NCBI GenBank assembly: GCA_039815685.1
Contig: JBCBYV010000006.1
Location: forward strand, 137,914-201,913
Length of the DNA stretch: 64,000 bases
Reading direction: 5' to 3'
From: Thermohalobaculum sp039815685
GTDB taxonomy: Bacteria > Pseudomonadota > Alphaproteobacteria > Rhodobacterales > Rhodobacteraceae
In this document: one piece after another, positions 26,335 through 34,006 of the stretch
Position numbering within the stretch: the first letter of the stretch is position 1
How the letters are laid out: every line of letters starts with the position of its first letter
Notes under the pieces: generated by a model
What the model saw: the letters and a program-made list of their open reading frames with translations, nothing else
What the model was told of the DNA's origin: nothing
Databases searched by the model: none
Made by a program: the position numbers and the translations under genes

Positions 26335-27822
26335 TCAGCGCCTGAACTTCTTGCCGCCTCGGCTCTTGCCGCCGCGCTTCATGGCCTTGCCAGCCTTGCG
26401 GCCCCCTCCGGCCTTACGACCGAACGCCTTCCGACCGCCGCCAGCCTTCCTCTTCGGCTTGGCGAGAGCGGCGTTCTTCTTCGGTCGCTTGACGCCGCCT
26501 GCCCGCTGCTTGTTGGCGAGCGGCTTGCGCTTCGCCGATTTTGCGAGGCCAGCCTTGTCGCGGCTGAGCTTGCCCCGGTTCGCGGCCTTCTTTGTTCCGG
26601 AAAGCCCACCCTTGCGGGAGACCGCGCCGGACTTGCCGCCGACCTTGCGCTTCGCGAGCGCGCCCCCGCCCTCACGCTTCTTCAGCCCGTCGAGAGTGCG
26701 CTGCGCCGAGCCTGAACGGTTCTGCTTCAGCTTCGCCGCGCCACCACCCTTAGTATCGAGCTTTCGCCTCAGGGCATCGCGATCGCGATCCCGGGCTGTC
26801 GGCCGGTCGCGCACGCCATCGCGGCCCTTGCGATCGTTGAGCTTGTTGCGCGCCTCGTTCCGACGTCGCTCGTCGGGGCGCCAGCGCCCGTCCGCATCGA
26901 TGTTGGCGACGCGATCTCCACCGCGGACGCCAACGCGGTTGCGATTGATGTCGATGTTGACGTCGTTACCGATCCCACCAACCAGCGGGCGGGGCCGGAC
27001 ATAGCCGCCACCCCAGCCGATGGGCGGGCCGTATCTGCCGTAGTACCCCCCACGCGGCGGCCCCCAATAGCCGTACCAGTCATCGTCATCATCGAAGATC
27101 TCGTTGACCAGCATGCCGGCACCGAACGAGAGCAGGCCCGTTGTCACGAGTGCCCCGGTCGAGAAGCCGTCGCTCGACGAATCCACGACGACAGGCGCGC
27201 TCGTCGGGGCGCTCGTGTAGACCGCCTGGCTGTCATAGGTCGGCACATAGACAACCTGCGGATCGGTCGGCGCGATGGTGATATTGTCGCCCTCGACGGT
27301 CACGGTCTGTGCGTCGTTGGTCTCAAGGTTGCCCACGGCATCGGCCTGAGCGCGCAGGCGTTGCACCGAGTCGAGGACATCGTCGCTCTGGGCCAGCATC
27401 GCGTCGCCAAGGATCTCGGTCTGATCGATATCCTTCGCCATCCCCTGCACCACCGTGGGGAAGCCGGCTGCGAGCACCGAGACGCTCTCGTCCCAGCCCT
27501 CGGCCTCCGCGGCGGTGGCACGTTCGTCCTCGGCCAGCTCCGCGTTCTCTGCCACCCAGCGGTCTGCCTTGACGATTTCGAGCGGGAAGGTCGCCGCAAC
27601 GAGCACCTGAGCCAGAAGCGCGTCCGGGAAGAGTGCCACGGGCGCGACGAGTTCATCGATCTCGTCGTCCGTGAGCAGCGGCGCGCCGTCGGCCACTTCC
27701 TCTGCCGCGCCGGCATCCGACGCAGCGGTGTCCTGTGCGACGCTCCTCTGCGGAGCGCCGATCAGATGGGCAATGACCAAGCCGGCAATCAACAGACGAT
27801 AGGGAGAGAGTTGCGTTCGCAT
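26335..27822 (-). CDS. DUF3300 family exported protein with basic low-complexity tail
   Basis: 495 residues from the ATG at 27822, which has GAGGA five bases upstream. A signal peptide ends near AQD (residue ~30). The DUF3300 domain spans ~45-170: LTDDEIDELVAPVALFPDALL, ADRWVAENAEL and DPQVVYVPTYD. After a Gly/Tyr/Trp-rich linker (YGYWGPPRGGYYG) the C-terminal ~190 residues are rich in Lys, Arg and Gly, ending AFGRKAGGGRKAGKAMKRGG and then KSRGGKKFRR. Such a tail could bind DNA, polysaccharide or the anionic envelope. Upstream of and co-directional with the DUF2950 gene. Role unknown. Confidence 0.85.
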   Translation of the reverse strand: MRTQLSPYRLLIAGLVIAHLIGAPQRSVAQDTAASDAGAAEEVADGAPLLTDDEIDELVAPVALFPDALLAQVLVAATFPLEIVKADRWVAENAELAEDERATAAEAEGWDESVSVLAAGFPTVVQGMAKDIDQTEILGDAMLAQSDDVLDSVQRLRAQADAVGNLETNDAQTVTVEGDNITIAPTDPQVVYVPTYDSQAVYTSAPTSAPVVVDSSSDGFSTGALVTTGLLSFGAGMLVNEIFDDDDDWYGYWGPPRGGYYGRYGPPIGWGGGYVRPRPLVGGIGNDVNIDINRNRVGVRGGDRVANIDADGRWRPDERRRNEARNKLNDRKGRDGVRDRPTARDRDRDALRRKLDTKGGGAAKLKQNRSGSAQRTLDGLKKREGGGALAKRKVGGKSGAVSRKGGLSGTKKAANRGKLSRDKAGLAKSAKRKPLANKQRAGGVKRPKKNAALAKPKRKAGGGRKAFGRKAGGGRKAGKAMKRGGKSRGGKKFRR

Positions 27823-28022
27823 GTCGTCCTCGCACGGGCTCAAATCATCGAATCTCAGCGTAACCCTGCAGCAGATCGCTGAACGCGAAAAGGGCGGAGG
27901 GTCAGAGCATCCGCGGCCTCATCGATGTCCGCGTGCCCGACGCGCACCCGAGCGACGGCCGCTGAAGGCGCGCTGCCAAGGACCTTCACTCCGCAGGGAC
28001 CCGTGGCCTCCAGCCAGACCAT

Positions 28023-28841
28023 TCAGATGATGGCGGCGCGCACCTTCGCCGAGACCCACTCGCTGACGAGCACCGTGGCGAGGATCAGCAGCAGGATCAT
28101 CGTGACCTGTGGCCAGGCGAGCGTGTTGAGCGAGCCCTGGAGCTGCAGCCCGATACCCCCAGCGCCGACAAGGCCGAGCACCGTGCTCTCACGGATGTTG
28201 ATGTCCCAGCGGAAGACCGAAATCGCCCAGAATGACGGGGCGACCTGCGGCCAGATCCCATAGACCAGCACCTGCGCGGGTGCAGCTCCGGTCGCCTCCA
28301 CGGCCTCGGTCTGCGATCGATCCGTCTCCTCGATCGCTTCGTAGAGGAGCTTGCCGACAAAGCCGATGGATCGGAGCGCGATGGCAATCACACCCGCAAG
28401 CAGCCCCGGCCCCACCATCGAGACAAGCAGCAGTGCCCAGATGAGCGAGTTGATCGAGCGCGACGCCACGATGATGAAGAGGGCGATGGGGCGCAGAACC
28501 GCAACGCTCGGCGTCGTGTTGCGCGCCGCGAGAAAGGCGATGGGCGTGGCGATGGCGACGCCCAGAACAGTCCCGAGCGTTGCGATGTTGATCGTGTCCC
28601 AGAGCGGCTTCCAGAGCTCGGGCAGATAGCTCCAGCGGGGCGGCACCATGCGGCTGCCGATATCGGCTGCCTGGCGGGGTGCGTCGTAGACGAAGGACCA
28701 GATCGTGGTCTCGGTCATCAACTGCCAGCACCAGACGGTGAGGGCCACGACGGCGAACCAGCCGGCCCAGAGCATCAGCGTGCCCCGCGGGGTGCGGAGG
28801 CGCCAAGCCGGCCCGTCTGCAGTCTCGCGCACCGCCATCAC
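28023..28841 (-). CDS. phnE: Phosphonate ABC transporter permease PhnE (second copy)
   Basis: 272 residues with six membrane segments. The permease EAA-type loop is visible near 185-200 (EAVEATGAAPAQVLVYG), preceded by IGFVGKLLYEAIEETD, both typical of PhnE. It overlaps the upstream phnE-like gene by four bases and is the last gene of the operon phnD-phnC-phnE-phnE. Two tandem permeases replacing a single PhnE is a known variant, the channel then being a heterodimer. Cargo could be phosphonate, phosphite or a phosphate ester; no C-P lyase gene is in the window. Confidence 0.9.
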   Translation of the reverse strand: MMAVRETADGPAWRLRTPRGTLMLWAGWFAVVALTVWCWQLMTETTIWSFVYDAPRQAADIGSRMVPPRWSYLPELWKPLWDTINIATLGTVLGVAIATPIAFLAARNTTPSVAVLRPIALFIIVASRSINSLIWALLLVSMVGPGLLAGVIAIALRSIGFVGKLLYEAIEETDRSQTEAVEATGAAPAQVLVYGIWPQVAPSFWAISVFRWDINIRESTVLGLVGAGGIGLQLQGSLNTLAWPQVTMILLLILATVLVSEWVSAKVRAAII

Positions 28842-29638
28842 TGCACCAGCCGGCGGATATGGCCCGAGGCGTACTCCGCCGCCATCACGATACCGATGAT
28901 GATGAGCAGGATCGCCCCGGCGCTGTCATACTCGTAGCGGTCGATGGCGGTGTTGAGCGTAGCACCGATCCCGCCCGCGCCGACGATGCCTATCACAGCA
29001 CTCTCCCGGAAATTGATGTCGAGGCGGTAGAGGGAGAGGCCGATGAGCCGGGGCATGACCTGCGGCTGCACCCCGTAGTTCACCACCTGCCACCAGGAGG
29101 CGCCGGTCGCGCGGATCGCTTCGGCCTGCGACTCGTCGATTTCCTCGATGTTCTCGGCAAGGAGCTTCCCGAGAAAACCGATGGTCGCGAAAGAGAGCGT
29201 GAGAAACCCGGCGAACGGCCCGAAACCGAACATCGCCACCAGGAAAATCGCAATGATGATTTCCTGGAGCGAGCGGCTGACCGCAATGATCGCCCGGCAG
29301 ACATAGTAGATCACCGGCGGCGCAATGTTCCGGGCCGCCCCGATCCCGATGGGCACCGACAGCACGATGCCGAGAATGGTCGAGGTGACCGTCATCGTCA
29401 GGCTCTCGATCAGCCCCTCGCTGATATCGCGCCACCGGCTCGTAAAGTCCGGTGCCAGGAACCCTTCGACGAACCGCCAGCCGCGATCGAGCCCGTCCCA
29501 GACGCGCAGCCAATCGACCTCCAGCGTCGAGATGGCAACCACCAGATAGATCGCGACGCCGGCTTGCACCGCGCGCCGGACGGTCGGGTTCGGGATGAGC
29601 TGCGGCGGACGTCGCCAGGTCGTGGGATAGGCGCTCAT
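28838..29638 (-). CDS. phnE: Phosphonate ABC transporter permease PhnE (first copy)
   Basis: 266 residues, six membrane helices. It has the same signatures as its neighbour: IGFLGKLLAENIEEIDESQ, the coupling loop AIRATGASWWQVVNYG near 174-189 and INFRESAVIGIVGAGGIG near 210-227. It overlaps phnC (four bases) and the second phnE (four bases), so the three are translated as a unit. Confidence 0.9.
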   Translation of the reverse strand: MSAYPTTWRRPPQLIPNPTVRRAVQAGVAIYLVVAISTLEVDWLRVWDGLDRGWRFVEGFLAPDFTSRWRDISEGLIESLTMTVTSTILGIVLSVPIGIGAARNIAPPVIYYVCRAIIAVSRSLQEIIIAIFLVAMFGFGPFAGFLTLSFATIGFLGKLLAENIEEIDESQAEAIRATGASWWQVVNYGVQPQVMPRLIGLSLYRLDINFRESAVIGIVGAGGIGATLNTAIDRYEYDSAGAILLIIIGIVMAAEYASGHIRRLVQ

Positions 29639-30453
29639 GCGATCCCGGCCATCCGCTCGTTCTCGTCACGCTCCGCGGCCGCGTCCTCCTCGGCCGCGCG
29701 GCGCATCGCGGTCCAGTCCTCCTCGCCGTAGATCCTCGTCAGCGCTTCGGTATCGAGCTCATCGGGCGGGCCGTCGAACACGACCGCCCCTGCGCGGAGG
29801 CCGATGATGCGCTCAGCGAACTGCTGGGCAAGCACCACGTCGTGGATGTTGATGATCGCCGACAGGCCGCGCTCCGCACAGACCTCGGTGACGAGCCGCA
29901 TGATCTGGCGCGAGGTCTTCGGGTCGAGCGAGGCGGTCGGTTCATCGACGAGCAGAAGTTCCGGCTCCTGCGCCAGCGCGCGGGCGATGCCGACCCGCTG
30001 CCGCTGCCCGCCGGAGAGGGCATCGGCCCGGCTGTCGGCACGGCCCTCCAGCCCCACACGCTCGAGCAGGCGGAACGCGTTGGCGACATCCTCCCCGGGG
30101 AAACGGCGCAGGAAACTCCGCCAGAAGGGCAGATAGCCGAGGCGGCCGGAGAGCACGTTCTCCATGACCGTCAGCCTCTCGACTAACGCGTATTCCTGGA
30201 AGATCATGCCGATGCGCCGCCGCTGCCGGCGCAGAGCTGATTTCGAGAGTGCGGTGAGATCGATATCGCCAAGCATCACCCGCCCCGCCGTCGGCTCGAC
30301 CAGACGGTTGATGCAGCGGATGAGCGTGGACTTGCCCGCCCCCGATGGACCGATCAGGCCGACGACCTGGCCCTTCGGCACCTCGATGGTGACGCCGTGC
30401 AGCGCCTTGTCGCCCGAACGGTAGGTCTTGGTCAGCGTCTCGACGCGCAGCAT
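29635..30453 (-). CDS. phnC: Phosphonate ABC transporter ATP-binding protein PhnC
   Basis: 272 residues from the ATG at 30453, preceded by GGAGGG; a TTG 12 bases upstream is also in frame but has no ribosome-binding site. Walker A GPSGAGKST is at ~34-42, the ABC signature LSGGQRQRV at ~144-152, and Walker B LLLVDEPTASLD at ~164-175, followed by the H-loop INIHD. The protein dimerises under the PhnE permeases and powers import. The Asp/Glu-rich C-terminal tail (AEEDAAAERDENE) is unremarkable. Confidence 0.95.
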   Translation of the reverse strand: MLRVETLTKTYRSGDKALHGVTIEVPKGQVVGLIGPSGAGKSTLIRCINRLVEPTAGRVMLGDIDLTALSKSALRRQRRRIGMIFQEYALVERLTVMENVLSGRLGYLPFWRSFLRRFPGEDVANAFRLLERVGLEGRADSRADALSGGQRQRVGIARALAQEPELLLVDEPTASLDPKTSRQIMRLVTEVCAERGLSAIINIHDVVLAQQFAERIIGLRAGAVVFDGPPDELDTEALTRIYGEEDWTAMRRAAEEDAAAERDENERMAGIA

Positions 30454-30520
30454 GTGTCCCTCCAACGCGCAGAAGCGCGAGGCGTTACCGCCCCGCGCCC
30501 AAAGTAATCCTGCGGTCGGT

Positions 30521-31483
30521 TCACTGGCAGTCGTAAGACACTTCGTTCGCAGCGTCGATCTTGCGGATCACCTCCCAGTCCTTCTTGAAGGTGATCTCGA
30601 TGAACTTCTCTTCGCCGTTCTTGCCGAACTCCTCGGCAAGGCCGGTGCCCTCCCAATCGAAGCTGAAGAACGCCTCGCGGATCTTCTCCTGCAGATCGGG
30701 TGTCAGGTTGTAGACCATGCCGTAGCCGGTCGTCGGGAAGGTTTGCGAAGTATAAAGAATCTCGAACTGATCCTCGGCCACGACGCCACGGTCGATCATG
30801 CGCTTCTTCACCGAGTTGGCGACGGTCGCCACCTCGTAGTCCTTGTTGGCGACGCCGAGGATCGAGTTGTCATGCTTGCCCGAGAACTGCGTGTCGTAAT
30901 CCTCGCCCGAGATCATCCCGAACTCCGCCTTCATCAGCGCCGTCGGCGCCTTGAAGCCCGAGTTGGAGGTCTGTGAGGTGTGCGTCAGCGTCCGGCCCTT
31001 GATGTCCGAGACCTCACCGACCTCGGAGCCGGGGTAGGTGATCACCTCCATCTCGTAGCCGAACGATCCGTCATTGCCCGCCATCATCGCGAACGGACGG
31101 AAGCCGGCACAGGCGACGGCGATCGGGTTCGAGCCCGTGTTGAAACCGGCGACATGCAGACGCCCAGCGCGCATCGCCTCGATCTGCGCTGCGTTCGACT
31201 GGACCGGGAAAAACTGGACGGACTTCCCCGTCACCTCGGACATGTGGTCCAGGAACTCCGACCAGACCTCGCGATATACCGCCGGATCCTCGACAGGCGT
31301 GTAGGCGAAGATCAGCGTGTCCGGGTCGATCTGTTCGGAAGCATCGGTGGGCGTGTCCGCGACGAGGTCGCCGTCGCCATCGGTGTAGCGCTCGCCAAGC
31401 TTGAACTCAGCGCTGGCAGGGTGCGTCATGCCCAGCGCGGCGATCATGGTAACGGCGGTGAGGGTGGTGGTGATACGGGTCAT
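30521..31483 (-). CDS. phnD: Phosphonate/phosphite ABC transporter substrate-binding protein PhnD
   Basis: 320 residues with a Sec signal peptide ending ASA near residue 25. The PhnD fold is recognisable: FAYTPVEDPAVYREVWSEF near 59-77, LHVAGFNTGSNPIAV near 109-123 and TSQTSNSGFKAP near 168-179, where the Ser/Thr residues contact the phosphonate oxygens in related structures. First gene of the importer operon, 67 bp upstream of phnC. A candidate Pho box lies 48 bp upstream of the start, so induction under phosphate starvation is likely. Confidence 0.93.
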   Translation of the reverse strand: MTRITTTLTAVTMIAALGMTHPASAEFKLGERYTDGDGDLVADTPTDASEQIDPDTLIFAYTPVEDPAVYREVWSEFLDHMSEVTGKSVQFFPVQSNAAQIEAMRAGRLHVAGFNTGSNPIAVACAGFRPFAMMAGNDGSFGYEMEVITYPGSEVGEVSDIKGRTLTHTSQTSNSGFKAPTALMKAEFGMISGEDYDTQFSGKHDNSILGVANKDYEVATVANSVKKRMIDRGVVAEDQFEILYTSQTFPTTGYGMVYNLTPDLQEKIREAFFSFDWEGTGLAEEFGKNGEEKFIEITFKKDWEVIRKIDAANEVSYDCQ

Positions 31484-31530
31484 CGAGACTCTCTGTCGTT
31501 ATTGAGGCCTCTTGCCCGTATAGCAACTGG

Positions 31531-31548
31531 GTGTCAGTTCGATGACAA
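31531..31548 (-). promoter_or_regulatory. Candidate Pho box upstream of phnD
   Basis: On the minus strand the site reads TTGTCAT-cgaa-CTGACAC, 11 of 14 matches to the direct-repeat PhoB-binding consensus CTGTCAT-N4-CTGTCAT, with exactly the 4-bp spacer. It ends 48 bp before the phnD start codon, the usual distance for an activator overlapping the -35 region. Confidence 0.65.
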
Positions 31549-31726
31549 CTGCTCATTTCTTCCGCAGTTCGACAACGACGTCCGACAACCCCAACATGAA
31601 CGCCTGCGCCTAGCGTGTGGCAGCGCGTGTCATCTGATTGGCGGTTGAGGCCACCTTCTGAGCGGGCCATGATCGCGCTCGGCGGCAAGGGTTCGCACAT
31701 GGCGGGTCCCTGAGAGATTTGCGGAT

Positions 31727-32650
31727 TTGTACAACCTACAGACACTCTCGATCTTCGCTCATGTCGCGCAGGCCGGCGGTTTCGCCCCGGCCGCAAAGCG
31801 CCTTGGCATCTCGACCTCCGCCTGCTCGAAGGCCGTCTCACGCCTCGAGGAGGAGATCGGCGCGAAGCTCTTCAACCGCACCACCCGTTCGGTATCCCTC
31901 ACGGTCGAGGGCGAGCGCTTTCTCGACGGGGCGCGCCGGCTGCTCGACGCCGCCGAGACGCTGGAGGAGGAGTTCTCGGACAGCATCGACAACCCGCGCG
32001 GCCGGCTGGTGATCTCCGCCCCGGCGGTCTTCGGGCGCAAACTGCTGACCGAACGCGTGCTCTCCTTCATGTGCCAGTACGAGGATATCGAGGTGGAGAT
32101 GAGCTTCGAGGATCGCCAGGTGGACCTCGCGGCCGAGGGCATCGATGTTGCAATCCGGATCGGCAATCTCGGCGACGGTGCCAATCTCGTTGCTCGCAAG
32201 CTCTTCGACGATCAGGTGCATACCTGCGCCTCGCCGAGCTACCTAAAGCGTCATGGCGAGCCGCGCCGCGTTGGCGATCTGGTCGGCCACCGCGCCATCC
32301 ACTACCGCATCCGAAACACCGGACGGCTCTTCCCCTTCGTCTTCGATGTCGGGGGCGAAGCCGTCTACGAGACGTTGGAACCCGCGCTCGTCGCCAACAG
32401 CGTCGATGCAATCCTGCAGGCCGCGGAAGCCGGGATCGGCATTGCACAGCTTCCGCATTTCCTGGCGCTGGATGCTCTCCGCGAAGGTCGGCTCATCGAA
32501 ATCCTCTCCGATGTCCGCTTCGACCGCTTCCCCTACTCCATCGTCTATCTCGACCGGCGCCTCGTCGCGCCGCGCATCCGGGCCTTCGTCGACTTCCTGG
32601 CAAGCACGGCGACGCGGGAGAAGTGGCAGGCGTTGGCCAGCGATCGTTGA
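31727..32650 (+). CDS. LysR-family transcriptional regulator
   Basis: 307 residues, started at a TTG codon (31727) with a GAGAG ribosome-binding site; no ATG precedes the helix-turn-helix. The winged HTH occupies residues 1-60 (TLSIFAHVAQAGGFAPAAKR then LGISTSACSKAVSRLEEEIG), followed by the LysR effector-binding domain (FGRKLLTERVLSFM near 107, RIGNLGDGANLVARKLF near 146). It is of the subgroup that acts as local regulator of pumps or metabolic genes. It is divergent from phnD and 108 bp upstream of an RND pump operon in the same direction, so the pump is the more likely target. Confidence 0.9.
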   Translation: MYNLQTLSIFAHVAQAGGFAPAAKRLGISTSACSKAVSRLEEEIGAKLFNRTTRSVSLTVEGERFLDGARRLLDAAETLEEEFSDSIDNPRGRLVISAPAVFGRKLLTERVLSFMCQYEDIEVEMSFEDRQVDLAAEGIDVAIRIGNLGDGANLVARKLFDDQVHTCASPSYLKRHGEPRRVGDLVGHRAIHYRIRNTGRLFPFVFDVGGEAVYETLEPALVANSVDAILQAAEAGIGIAQLPHFLALDALREGRLIEILSDVRFDRFPYSIVYLDRRLVAPRIRAFVDFLASTATREKWQALASDR

Positions 32651-32758
32651 CTTGAAGGAAACAATCCCCTGACGAACGGCGCGGTTATCTTCGCGCCGAC
32701 GACGCTCATCTTTGCCTCCAATGCCGGACAGCCCCGGCCTGAAGGTGAGGACCTTGAG

Positions 32759-33970
32759 ATGACACAGACCAAGACACTGCTGACCGGTGCAAGCCTGGGC
32801 GCATTGTTCGCCGGCGCGCTCTGGTACTCGGCGGATCGGATCGACCTCTCCGCATTCGTGAGCCCGGCACAAGCGGCGGTCCCGCCCGTGGAAGCCTCGC
32901 TTCCGGTCGTCGACGTCGTCGCGGCCGAGGCGCGGGCGATCACGCGCTGGGACGAGTTCACAGGCCGCTTCGTGGCCGTCGATGAGGTGGCAATCCGGGC
33001 GCGCGTCTCCGGCCATCTCGACGCCGTGCATTTCCGCGCCGGCGAGGTTGTGGAGAAGGGCGACCTCCTCTTCACCATCGACCCCCGCCCCTTCGAGGCA
33101 GCGCTGGCCGAGGCCGAAGCCCGGCTCGCGGAGCTTCAGGCGGCACTGAGGCTGGCCGAGTCCGAGCTCGAGCGGCAGACGCAGCTCCGTGACCGCGGCC
33201 ATGTCAGCCAGTCGGTGCTGGACGTCGCGGTGCAGGAGGCCGAGAGCGCCCGCGCCGCCATCGCCGGGGCCGAGGCCACCGTCGAGCGCGCCAAGCTCGA
33301 CCTCAGCTTTACCGAGATCCGCTCGCCCGTGACGGGCCGCATCTCCGACGACGCCGTGAGCGCCGGCAACCTGATCGCCGCCGGCGCAGGCTCCGAAGCG
33401 CTGACCACGATCGTCTCGCTCGACCCCATCCACTTCGTCTTCGATGCGACCGAGCAGCAGTACCTCGAATACATGCGCGCAAGCTCGGAGGACGGGCTGC
33501 GTAACCGCGCCGGCCGCACGGCGGTCGAGGTTCGCCTGATCGACGAGCCGGGCTTCGAGCACAGCGGCACCATCGACTTCGTCGACAACCGGATCGACCG
33601 GACAACGGGCACGATCCGCGGCCGCGCGGTGCTGAAGAACGGCGACGGCCTCCTGACCCCCGGCATGTTCGGCCGCCTCCGCCTTGCGACTGCTGAGGAC
33701 GAGCAGACGGTGCTGATCCCCGAGGAGGCCATCGGCTCCGATCAAGCCATGAAGTTCGTCGTCGTCGTCACGGCCGACGGCACGGTCGAACGTCGCAGCG
33801 TCACCCTCGGCGACCGTCACGAGACGTTGCGCATCGTCGAAGCGGGCCTCGCGCCCGGCGAACAGGTGGTCGTCAGCGGCCTCCACATCGCGCGCCCCGG
33901 CGCCCAGGTCACCGCGCGGCTGCGCGATGGCGACGACAGCGGCGACGCCGTGGAGCTGGCCGCGCGCTGA
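32759..33970 (+). CDS. RND efflux periplasmic adaptor (membrane fusion protein)
   Basis: 403 residues. An N-terminal hydrophobic segment (~7-25) without a lipobox Cys anchors it in the inner membrane. The adaptor order is clear: WDEFTGRFVAVDEVAIRARV near 62-81, a lipoyl half-motif HFRAGEVVEKGDLLFTIDPRPF near 91-112, an alpha-helical hairpin (~115-170), the second lipoyl half near 180-200 and beta-barrel GTIDFVDNRIDRTTGTI near 261-277. It resembles MexE/AcrA-type adaptors that link an RND pump to an outer-membrane channel. The permease gene follows after 36 bp; no channel gene is nearby. Confidence 0.93.
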   Translation: MTQTKTLLTGASLGALFAGALWYSADRIDLSAFVSPAQAAVPPVEASLPVVDVVAAEARAITRWDEFTGRFVAVDEVAIRARVSGHLDAVHFRAGEVVEKGDLLFTIDPRPFEAALAEAEARLAELQAALRLAESELERQTQLRDRGHVSQSVLDVAVQEAESARAAIAGAEATVERAKLDLSFTEIRSPVTGRISDDAVSAGNLIAAGAGSEALTTIVSLDPIHFVFDATEQQYLEYMRASSEDGLRNRAGRTAVEVRLIDEPGFEHSGTIDFVDNRIDRTTGTIRGRAVLKNGDGLLTPGMFGRLRLATAEDEQTVLIPEEAIGSDQAMKFVVVVTADGTVERRSVTLGDRHETLRIVEAGLAPGEQVVVSGLHIARPGAQVTARLRDGDDSGDAVELAAR

Positions 33971-34006
33971 GGCGCGCGCCACTTCCCCCAAGGTGAGGAC
34001 TGACCA

